Part shown: piece by piece, positions 1 to 5,229 of the stretch | Layout: each line of letters begins with the position of its first letter | Position numbering within the stretch: the first letter of the stretch is position 1 | Source of the DNA: Clostridia bacterium | GTDB taxonomy: Bacteria; Bacillota; Clostridia; Oscillospirales; Acutalibacteraceae | Length of the DNA stretch: 5,329 nt | Reading direction: 5' to 3' | NCBI GenBank assembly: GCA_900770165.1 | Contig: CAAGJJ010000135.1 | Coordinates: 1 to 5,329 of the forward strand | The notes under the pieces: model-generated | Database searches by the model: none | What the model saw: the letters and a program-made list of their open reading frames with translations, nothing else | What the model was told of the DNA's origin: nothing | Translations under genes and position numbers: made by a program

Positions 1-1
1 A

Positions 2-463
2 GTGCCTAGCAATACCAAATATAAAATTGAGATTGCAAATGATTTAGGAGAACAATACATCGTAGAATATGAAAAGTATAATGGATTTCCTAATAAACGT
101 ATGAAGATTAAAATTTTTGAATCGGAAAAGCTTATAATAACCTACTGGTCTGAATTTAATGACAATAACATACCAAATGAAATATTATACTTGTTTACTG
201 AAAATAATTGTGAGTATTATTATGTTGCAGACGCAGTTGATGACTTTGTCGTTTTATTTGGAAATGAAATATTTGAATCACATGGAAATCAGCTTTTTAT
301 AAATGTTGATTATTCAGAAATCAAATCAATTAGCGATTACTTAACTTTGTCGCAAAAAATTCGAGATAATGTTGATAAGGAATTACTTATTGATAAATTT
401 AAAACTTGTAATTATGATGATTCAGATATTATAAAACTTTATGATCTTTCTGATTCTGATTGA
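2..463 (+). CDS. Acidic hypothetical protein, possibly 5'-truncated by the window edge
   Basis: I do not recognise this protein. The frame is open from the first bases; a GTG at position 2 gives 153 residues, but no ribosome site can be seen because the window starts there, so the real start may lie upstream. The product is soluble-looking, with no signal peptide or membrane segment. It is rich in Asp, Glu, Asn and Tyr, and has acidic clusters near residues 78-82 (DAVDD) and at the C-terminus (NYDDSD, DLSDSD). Small, acidic, single-domain proteins of this kind are often immunity or antitoxin-like proteins in accessory regions, but that is only a resemblance in composition. The gene is followed by an intrinsic terminator about 130 bases downstream and is separated from the switch locus by gene remnants, so no functional link to its neighbours can be shown. 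That it is a coding region is fairly sure; its role is unknown. Confidence 0.7.
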   Translation: MPSNTKYKIEIANDLGEQYIVEYEKYNGFPNKRMKIKIFESEKLIITYWSEFNDNNIPNEILYLFTENNCEYYYVADAVDDFVVLFGNEIFESHGNQLFINVDYSEIKSISDYLTLSQKIRDNVDKELLIDKFKTCNYDDSDIIKLYDLSDSD

Positions 464-563
464 ATCATTTACTTATTGTATATCGTAAATAGTTTTAATG
501 ATAACCTTTGCCTACTGAAACACACAAATCTCGTTCCACTGGATTCAAAACAGGAATTCTGGT

Positions 564-888
564 TCATTTCATAATTGTTGTATCTCCTAACAGCACAAAG
601 CACTCTTTCATTTTTGAAGGAGTGCTTTTCTTATGTTCAAAAACAGAGCCGTTCTTGAGTTTCTCACCGTCGGCATGACTTAACAGCATTTCTCTCGGGT
701 TCTGAACTTCTGAAAGATTGTGCCGACTCTTGTATTCACGCACACGTATGTAAAATATATTGACAGACAATTTCTCTCCGCATAAAATCTCTTGCTGTAA
801 CTTTTTTGACTTTCCATTCATCATACAACTTAGCAAACTTGTCCTAATCAATTGAAATCAATTTTCTGCCTTTCTTCACTGTCGCACA
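564..888 (-). pseudogene. Degraded serine site-specific recombinase (resolvase/invertase), C-terminal part
   Basis: On the minus strand from 888, one frame reads TVKKGRKLISID, then a TAG stop at 844-846, then DKFAKLYDEWKVKKVTARDFM. The neighbouring frame then continues with LSVNIFYIRVREYKSRHN. Together these match the C-terminal hinge and helix-turn-helix DNA-binding region of small serine recombinases, where the pattern GRK...F...W..G.ITA..FM...LS.NTFYRRV.EY is usual. The in-frame stop and a frameshift near 766-780 show that it is broken, and the catalytic N-terminal domain is absent. The 95-codon open frame at 564-851 is only the second half of this remnant plus sequence running through a terminator hairpin, so it should not be annotated as an intact gene. 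The boundary below about 690 is uncertain. It may be the relic of an older mobile element or inversion system. Confidence 0.7.
597..632 (+). terminator. Strong intrinsic terminator hairpin
   Basis: Positions 597-610 pair with 615-628 in a 14-bp stem that contains one G-U wobble and has a four-T loop. On the plus strand it is followed by TTTTCTT. This is a good Rho-independent terminator for transcription coming from the 2-463 gene. On the minus strand the T-run after the hairpin is poor, so it probably works mainly in the plus direction. It lies within the open frame that continues from the recombinase remnant, which argues that this part of that frame is not real coding sequence. Confidence 0.75.
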
Positions 889-902
889 TTGTAATTTCCT
901 AG

Positions 903-1010
903 AATGTAACAGGACTTAATGAATTTACATTTGTTGCTTGTTTTGCATTAGAAGATATCACGATTGAGGGCGGTACACAGCGACAAGTTGTAATTTGTTC
1001 AATAGTATAA
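903..1010 (+). pseudogene. Short C-terminal gene remnant, LRR_5/BspA-like in appearance
   Basis: A plus-strand frame opens directly after a TAG at 900-902 and gives 35 residues before a TAA at 1008-1010. It begins NVTGLNEFTFVACFALEDITI and ends with EGGTQRQVVICSIV. It has no start codon or ribosome site. The pattern FTFVACFALEDITI resembles one repeat of the LRR_5 (BspA-type) surface proteins, in which aF.gC..L..I.I recurs. Its bases are richer in GC than the surroundings. I infer that it is the tail of a lost surface-protein gene left by rearrangement. The family call rests on a single repeat and could be wrong. Confidence 0.3.
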
Positions 1011-1021
1011 AATTACTATTG
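1000..1021. repeat. 8-bp perfect inverted repeat with 6-nt loop
   Basis: CAATAGTA at 1000-1007 and TACTATTG at 1014-1021 are exact inverted copies around TAAAAT. The repeat overlaps the stop codon of the 903-1010 remnant and lies about 45 bases downstream of the tyrosine recombinase stop codon, in the minus direction. It could act as a weak terminator or transcript-end hairpin for either strand, but neither side carries a convincing T-run. A protein-binding site is also possible. Confidence 0.4.
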
Positions 1022-1066
1022 TTATGCGATACTTAAGAATTATATATAAAATTTTAATAGTGAGTA

Positions 1067-1984
1067 TCATTTTATATTAACTTTTATTCTGTTTCTAGGA
1101 TGCTTAACAGAAAGAATTTCTTTTTGCTTAGCCATGGAAACATGGGTATAAATTTGTGTAGTTGTGATAGAACTATGTCCTAACAATTTCTGTATGTAGC
1201 GAATGTCGACATCTTCATCGAGAAGTAAAGTAGCAAAAGAATGTCGGAACATATGCGGGGTAATATGTATATTAACCCCTGTCATAACTGTATATTTTCG
1301 GATTATTTCACGAACGGACTGTTCTGCAAGACGATGGTGTAACTTGTTGACAAAGAAGAATCCACATATCCGTATGTCCTCTTGGAACAAATCGTAATAG
1401 GTTTGAAGTACCTTTAAAACCTCTGGATTCTCAATTTGAATCATTCGTTCTTTAGAACCTTTTCCAAAAATTCTAATATTATGATTTTCTAAATCAATAG
1501 ACGAAGGAGTAAGATTGCAAATTTCTGATACTCTAGCTCCAGTTGCAAAAAGAATTTCTATAACTGCAATATCACGAATGATGCTACGTTTCAAATGATC
1601 TGTTTTAGCTTTTGAAAATGAATCATAAGCACAAGTTAAGATACTGTTGATTGTATTAAGAGGAACTGTTTTAGGAAGAACTACAGGTTCTTTGAAAGAA
1701 ACATCAATTTTATTGAATGGATTGATTTCAATGATATCCTGAATCAAGAGATAGTGTGTAAAAGCTTTTATAGAAGCAATTTTTCTCTTTACTGTTTTTG
1801 GCTTGAATTCTGTATGGAGCATATCGATATATCGGCAAATCATTTCTTTAGAAAATATGCTGTTTGTATACTCCGAAAACTGCCTAAGGTCAATTTTGTA
1901 GGCTTTAATCGTTTTGTCACTTAAAGATTTTCTTGACTTACAATAGGTAAGAAATAATTCAGTTTGTAGGTTTAAGTTTATCAT
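1067..1984 (-). CDS. Tyrosine site-specific recombinase (XerC/XerD-like), probable switch invertase
   Basis: This is a complete 305-residue tyrosine recombinase, the usual length for the Xer/phage-integrase family. Residues 1-90 form the SAM-like core-binding domain (SDKTIKAYKIDLRQFSEY) and the rest is the catalytic domain. All expected active-site residues are visible: R151 in ATGARVSE, K175 in GKGSKER, H244 and R247 in PHMFRHSF, H270 in LLGHSS, and nucleophile Y279 in TQIYTH. These enzymes cut and rejoin DNA through a covalent 3'-phosphotyrosine link. The ATG at 1984 is supported by a ribosome site (AAAGGAG, 1992-1998 on the complement) 7 nt upstream and by its own promoter. It is transcribed divergently from the promoter that enters the adjacent inverted-repeat segment, so the likely role is inverting that segment; this is inferred from position. 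It is not an obvious housekeeping XerC/D, because the context is accessory. It could instead act on sites outside the window. Confidence 0.93.
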   Translation of the reverse strand: MINLNLQTELFLTYCKSRKSLSDKTIKAYKIDLRQFSEYTNSIFSKEMICRYIDMLHTEFKPKTVKRKIASIKAFTHYLLIQDIIEINPFNKIDVSFKEPVVLPKTVPLNTINSILTCAYDSFSKAKTDHLKRSIIRDIAVIEILFATGARVSEICNLTPSSIDLENHNIRIFGKGSKERMIQIENPEVLKVLQTYYDLFQEDIRICGFFFVNKLHHRLAEQSVREIIRKYTVMTGVNIHITPHMFRHSFATLLLDEDVDIRYIQKLLGHSSITTTQIYTHVSMAKQKEILSVKHPRNRIKVNIK

Positions 1985-2014
1985 TATATATCTCCTTTAC
2001 TTGAGTATGATTAC

Positions 2015-2043
2015 ATTATATATCATAATCTTCCTTTTGTCGA
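2015..2043 (-). promoter_or_regulatory. Promoter for the tyrosine recombinase
   Basis: Read on the minus strand, TCGACA (complement of 2038-2043) is followed after 17 nt by a perfect TATAAT (complement of 2015-2020). The -10 box lies about 30 bases upstream of the recombinase ATG. Only one base of the -35 box differs from consensus, so the recombinase is probably transcribed by the main sigma factor whichever way the neighbouring segment faces. Confidence 0.7.
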
Positions 2044-2053
2044 ATAATGTCGA
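2038..2053. repeat. TGTCGA direct repeat over the recombinase -35 box
   Basis: TGTCGA occurs at 2038-2043 and again at 2048-2053, a 10-bp period that would put both copies on the same face of the helix. The first copy is the recombinase -35 box itself. This could be an operator through which a regulator, perhaps the recombinase, tunes recombinase expression. It is short and may be chance. Confidence 0.3.
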
Positions 2054-2084
2054 TATATTTTTTTGCATAATCAGCAAGATTGTG

Positions 2085-2113
2085 TTGATTTTAAAGAGAA
2101 AAAGGTGTATAAT
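2085..2113 (+). promoter_or_regulatory. Fixed promoter pointing into the invertible segment
   Basis: TTGATT (2085-2090) and a perfect TATAAT (2108-2113) are separated by 17 nt, which predicts a start of transcription near 2120. It lies just outside the left inverted repeat, so it stays in place when the segment inverts. In the orientation shown it drives the 440-aa gene; after inversion it would drive the glycosyltransferase pair. The left repeat falls within the 5' untranslated leader. No equally good promoter is visible on the minus strand between the right repeat and the window end. Confidence 0.75.
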
Positions 2114-2132
2114 AAACTTACTAGAATTCAAT

Positions 2133-2152
2133 ACAGGATAACTACAAATTAT
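2133..2152 (+). repeat. Left inverted repeat (putative recombination site)
   Basis: ACAGGATAACTACAAATTAT is identical to the reverse complement of 5257-5276, and the match stops at both edges. Within it, ATAA (2138-2141) and TTAT (2149-2152) are inverted arms around a 7-nt centre, CTACAAA. That spacing is typical of the core site of tyrosine recombinases. The site lies 20 bases downstream of the promoter -10 box and 28 nt before the next start codon. Confidence 0.85.
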
Positions 2153-2180
2153 ACTTTATTGAAGCTGAGGAGGTATTATT
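2153..2180 (+). promoter_or_regulatory. Leader and ribosome site of the 440-aa gene
   Basis: GAGGAGGT at 2167-2174 lies 6 nt before the ATG at 2181 and fixes that start. The leader resembles the corresponding leader of the glycosyltransferase operon at the other end (complement of 5230-5256): both have TTATT, then a purine-rich stretch with GAGGAG, then ATTATT before the ATG. The resemblance suggests a shared cassette-start design. Confidence 0.65.
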
Positions 2181-3503
2181 ATGAGAGACTTTAAAATATA
2201 TCCAAAACAGTTTAAAAATGAGAAAATAGCAATTAATAAAAATAAGTGCTTTATGCTAATGCAATTCACAGCTGACTTAGATCTCGTTTATGGAACTATA
2301 AAGGATGAGTTGGACAAAGAAGGGTATCTATGTAGCAGAGCAGATGACATCGAAGGTTCACCTTTCTTGTTTGGAAAAATTCTAAATGAAATATTTAGTT
2401 CCAGATTTATTATTGCTGATCTAACTCACAATAATCCTAATGTTTTTTATGAATTAGGAATAGCTCACTCTTTTAAAGATCCTTCAAATATAATATTAAT
2501 TAAACAAAAAAACGAAAAATGTCCTTTTGATATTTCTTATTTAAGGTATATTGAATATTCACCTGACAATCTTAAGTACTTAATTGCACAAATTAAAAAT
2601 CATATAAAATCGAATAAATATTTGTCTGATTTTTACGAAATGCTAAATGTTAAGGGGATAATAACTCTGGTTTGCGATAACCAGGAAAAATTTGTAGAAT
2701 ACATAAAAAATGAATTAGGTGAGGATATCAATGCTTTAACAGAACTTATAAGCAATGGCGGATGTTCATTGGATAAAACTGTCTCAGAACAAATTTTTGT
2801 CAAGTATGAAAATTTGATCAAAAAAATTATAATGGATAATCACTTTGATATCATTCAAGGAGTTTTAAACATATATTATGAATTGATTCTCTCCTGTTCT
2901 ATGTTGCCGATTTCAGAAGTTTTTGTTAACAGATTTCTTAACCAAAGCTTTAATGTTTCTGACTCTATTTCCTGGAAAACAGATCTTGTAGTAAAATTAG
3001 CCGAGAATCGCAAACTTCTTAATATAAGCTTGCCTTGGATTATGAATTATTTCTCACAACTCCACGCTACCACAATTGATTTGAACCGCTATAAACTTGA
3101 AAAGTTTTTAATGACTTCTAATTATGTAGAAACTAACGAAAGCATTATAAATGCAATTTTTAGTGACAACTGTTATTTACGGGAGTATATGGCCGATATT
3201 ATTGGAGAAAAAAGGCTGAGTAGCGCATTGGAAAGTCTATATATTAAGCTTGAAACCGAAGAAAATTGTTATGTATCAAGAAGTATAGTGCAAGCAATTG
3301 GAAAAATAGACAATGTTTCCGGAATTAATAGATTAATAGACTGGTTCTCACGTAATGTCAATAAATTTGTAGAGAGAAAATATTGGGGAATTTTCAAACA
3401 TATGAGTATTGCTTTAGCAAGGCTTGATACAACAGCCGAAAAAATACATTATACAAAGTTCATTAATCAGTACTCAAATTACCTTTCCGATTATATTGTA
3501 TAA
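2181..3503 (+). CDS. Nucleoside-deoxyribosyltransferase/TIR-like domain protein with HEAT-like C-terminus; candidate defence effector
   Basis: Residues about 20-145 form an alpha/beta nucleotide-binding domain: KCFMLMQF (22-29), a polar RADD (53-56), FIIADLT (76-82) and NPNVFYELGIAH (85-96). These are hallmarks of the nucleoside 2-deoxyribosyltransferase-like group related to TIR domains, in which the Glu of the YELG motif (E91 here) is the expected catalytic residue of N-glycosidic bond cleavage. The remaining 300 residues are helical and unknown; 331-391 look like paired HEAT-type helices (YLREYMADIIGEKRLSSALESL, then SRSIVQAIGKIDNVSGINRLI when read with gaps). No signal peptide or membrane segment is seen, so it should act in the cytoplasm. 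Fusions of such domains to sensor-like helical repeats occur in prokaryotic conflict systems, which suggests a nucleotide- or NAD-degrading effector; this is inference. It lies alone behind the switch promoter and ends 2 bp from the convergent glycosyltransferase gene. A regulatory or nucleotide-salvage role cannot be excluded. Confidence 0.85.
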   Translation: MRDFKIYPKQFKNEKIAINKNKCFMLMQFTADLDLVYGTIKDELDKEGYLCSRADDIEGSPFLFGKILNEIFSSRFIIADLTHNNPNVFYELGIAHSFKDPSNIILIKQKNEKCPFDISYLRYIEYSPDNLKYLIAQIKNHIKSNKYLSDFYEMLNVKGIITLVCDNQEKFVEYIKNELGEDINALTELISNGGCSLDKTVSEQIFVKYENLIKKIIMDNHFDIIQGVLNIYYELILSCSMLPISEVFVNRFLNQSFNVSDSISWKTDLVVKLAENRKLLNISLPWIMNYFSQLHATTIDLNRYKLEKFLMTSNYVETNESIINAIFSDNCYLREYMADIIGEKRLSSALESLYIKLETEENCYVSRSIVQAIGKIDNVSGINRLIDWFSRNVNKFVERKYWGIFKHMSIALARLDTTAEKIHYTKFINQYSNYLSDYIV

Positions 3504-3505
3504 TA

Positions 3506-4465
3506 TTAAATTTTCCAAAAACGTTTAAATCTTTCTATATCTATATTGTCTATCAATGTGTTTATAGAAATTATTTTTGTCATTTTTCTTAAAATATATA
3601 GCAAATAACCTTTTTGTATTTTTTCATTTTGTTCTTGAGAAAACAGATTATTTATCAAAGCTGTTATGCAACGGTTAATGTATGATATATACTCTTGTTC
3701 ATAAAAAGAAAATAGATTTCGTTGAACTAAAGTCTTTTTCAATGAATTAAGTATAAACACATAATCATCAATATATGATTTTGAAAAGTTATGCGTAGCT
3801 GATTTAGGCCTTTGATAATAATGATAGAAAGTATTATTAACTAATGATATTTTTTCTGCATACAACAGAGCCATAAAGGTAAAATAATTGTCTTGCGATC
3901 TTCTGGACTTATCAAAAAGTAATTGATTATCTTCAAGTAGTGATTTTTTATAAATTTTATTATTTACTATAGGGGAAATTCTGATATCATGGTTATACAT
4001 ATCCGTTAAGGAATGTAATCCGAATTCACCACTTATTACTGTATTAAAAGGATAGTCATATCTAAACTTAGGAAAATATACATCATCGATTTCTGTTTTA
4101 ATGCCTGACACACAAATATCGGCATCGTTTTTTACGATGGTTTGTGTCATAATTTCATAGTATGATGAGTCTAACCAATCGTCACTATCTATAAATCCGA
4201 TATATTTACCTTTAGAATTTTCCATTCCAATATTTCTTGCATTACCGACACCGATATTTTTTTTCAAGACATAATATTTTGCATTTTTTAAACCACTAAT
4301 TCTTTTTTTTATTATTTCATCGGATTTGTCGGTTGAAGCGTCATTAATTATTATTAACTCATAATCATTCATACTTTGACTGACTATAGTTTCAATGCAT
4401 CGTGATATGTACTTTTCAGTATTATAAACTGGAACAATAATGCTTAACAATGGATAATTGCTCAT
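3506..4465 (-). CDS. Family 2 glycosyltransferase
   Basis: This 319-residue protein has a classic GT2, GT-A-fold N-terminus: LLSIIVPVYNTEKYISRCIETIVSQS (6-31, read as one stretch with the variable positions), YELIIINDASTDKS (35-48), NIGVGNARNIGMENSKG (70-86) and the metal-binding FIDSDDWL (91-98, with D93 and D95 as the DXD-type pair). It transfers a sugar from a nucleotide-sugar donor to a growing surface glycan at the inner face of the membrane. The C-terminal part, with QDNYF (196-200) as a likely catalytic-loop equivalent and an aromatic-rich tail, resembles capsule and teichoic or exopolysaccharide transferases. The donor and acceptor cannot be told. The ATG overlaps the stop codon of the upstream gene by four bases (ATGA), so the two are translationally coupled. 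The stop lies 2 bp from that of the convergent 440-aa gene, leaving no room for a separate terminator. Confidence 0.9.
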   Translation of the reverse strand: MSNYPLLSIIVPVYNTEKYISRCIETIVSQSMNDYELIIINDASTDKSDEIIKKRISGLKNAKYYVLKKNIGVGNARNIGMENSKGKYIGFIDSDDWLDSSYYEIMTQTIVKNDADICVSGIKTEIDDVYFPKFRYDYPFNTVISGEFGLHSLTDMYNHDIRISPIVNNKIYKKSLLEDNQLLFDKSRRSQDNYFTFMALLYAEKISLVNNTFYHYYQRPKSATHNFSKSYIDDYVFILNSLKKTLVQRNLFSFYEQEYISYINRCITALINNLFSQEQNEKIQKGYLLYILRKMTKIISINTLIDNIDIERFKRFWKI

Positions 4466-5229
4466 TTCATACCCCTCCCACTAAGATTTTTATATAAATC
4501 CAAATTAAAATAATCAGTTAAGTTTTTTATGTATTTATCGTTAAGGACACGATTCACATTATATAGAGCAACATCTTTTGTACCTTTAATCTGTGGAGGA
4601 TGTGAAGGCTTTTGTCTTGACCAAACTACTGGTATATTTTCTTTAATTTGCATAAATTTAAGCCATATATCATCGGCATTCAATGATAAATCATTGATTA
4701 GTGATGAGTCGAGGACTTCTTTAGGCATAATATTTGGAGGATATAATATTCCACCTACACCTGTAGCAAACAATCTCATAGAAGGTGTTAATAAATTACT
4801 ATATTCAAATAACCAATTTTGATAAGGGCATATTTTATGCTCTTCATCAAAGGTTACATAGTGAACTCTAGCTGCAGAAATAGCGTCGGGGAATTTTTTA
4901 TATGATTCTATTAGATTATAAAACAGATTTTTGTCATAAACAACATCATCATCTACAGTAATAATAATGGTATTTGCGTATTCAGAAAACACATAAAAAT
5001 ACTTATTGTGAGCTTTTAATTTACTACTGACTTGGACTATCTCTAATCCTTTAGCTATGAATGGGATAATGTTATTAGGCAAATGATTGACATCTACGGA
5101 TTCATCTAAATACAGTATAATTTTTTGTGGCTTTCGTGTTTGTGAAAATAAACTGTCAAGGCAAATATGAATTGTTTCTATTCTTTTGCTATAGCTAGCC
5201 ATGCTAACAATAAACCCTATATTATCCAT
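4462..5229 (-). CDS. GT-A-fold glycosyltransferase, first gene of the glycosyltransferase operon
   Basis: The 255-residue product starts FIVSMASYSKRIETIHICLDSLFSQ (6-30, with gaps for reading), followed by KIILYLDE (36-43), then a DXD-type metal site TVDDDVVY (91-98), then a conserved FATGVGGILYPP (154-165) and NADDIWL (184-190) that would contribute acceptor-binding and catalytic acid residues. This pattern is seen in short polysaccharide-biosynthesis glycosyltransferases. It is not identical to the neighbouring GT2 enzyme, so the pair probably add different sugars. The ATG at 5229 is supported by GGAGGAG (complement of 5237-5243) 7 nt upstream. The right inverted repeat lies only 27 nt before the start, and no clear promoter is seen between it and the window end. 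Expression should therefore depend on transcription entering through the repeat: from the fixed promoter after inversion, or from beyond the right edge. Confidence 0.85.
   Translation of the reverse strand: MDNIGFIVSMASYSKRIETIHICLDSLFSQTRKPQKIILYLDESVDVNHLPNNIIPFIAKGLEIVQVSSKLKAHNKYFYVFSEYANTIIITVDDDVVYDKNLFYNLIESYKKFPDAISAARVHYVTFDEEHKICPYQNWLFEYSNLLTPSMRLFATGVGGILYPPNIMPKEVLDSSLINDLSLNADDIWLKFMQIKENIPVVWSRQKPSHPPQIKGTKDVALYNVNRVLNDKYIKNLTDYFNLDLYKNLSGRGMK

Larger units (their letters stand above)
464..1066. other. Intergenic region with gene remnants, no intact gene
   Basis: This 600-base stretch has no complete gene. It contains the plus-strand terminator, the broken serine recombinase, the LRR-like remnant and the 8-bp inverted repeat, all listed separately. 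The parts at 640-760 and 955-990 are visibly richer in GC than the rest of the window, which fits leftover pieces of other elements. I see nothing supportable in 464-563 or 1022-1066 apart from AT-rich sequence. Confidence 0.6.

Noticed and set aside
543..590. Possible decayed third copy of the recombination site
   Set aside because: ATTCAAAACAGGAATTCT at 543-560 matches 2126-2143 at 14 of 18 bases, and 571-590 is loosely like the repeat in reverse, but the arms and centre are not preserved. In AT-rich sequence this can be chance.
564..851. 95-codon open frame on the minus strand as an intact small gene
   Set aside because: Its N-terminal part is out of frame with the recombinase homology upstream, it has no ribosome site, and it reads through a terminator hairpin. 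It is better explained as part of a broken serine recombinase.
1028..1068. GATACT / AGTATC pair as a recombinase terminator
   Set aside because: Only 6 bp pair across a 29-nt AT-rich loop, and no T-run follows on the minus strand.
1203..1397. 64-codon plus-strand open frame
   Set aside because: It lies antisense inside the well-supported tyrosine recombinase and has no ribosome site or recognisable domain.
2633..2821. 62-codon minus-strand open frame
   Set aside because: It is an antisense shadow of the 440-aa gene with low-complexity content.
4529..4822. 97-codon plus-strand open frame
   Set aside because: It is antisense to the conserved C-terminal half of the first glycosyltransferase, with no ribosome site.
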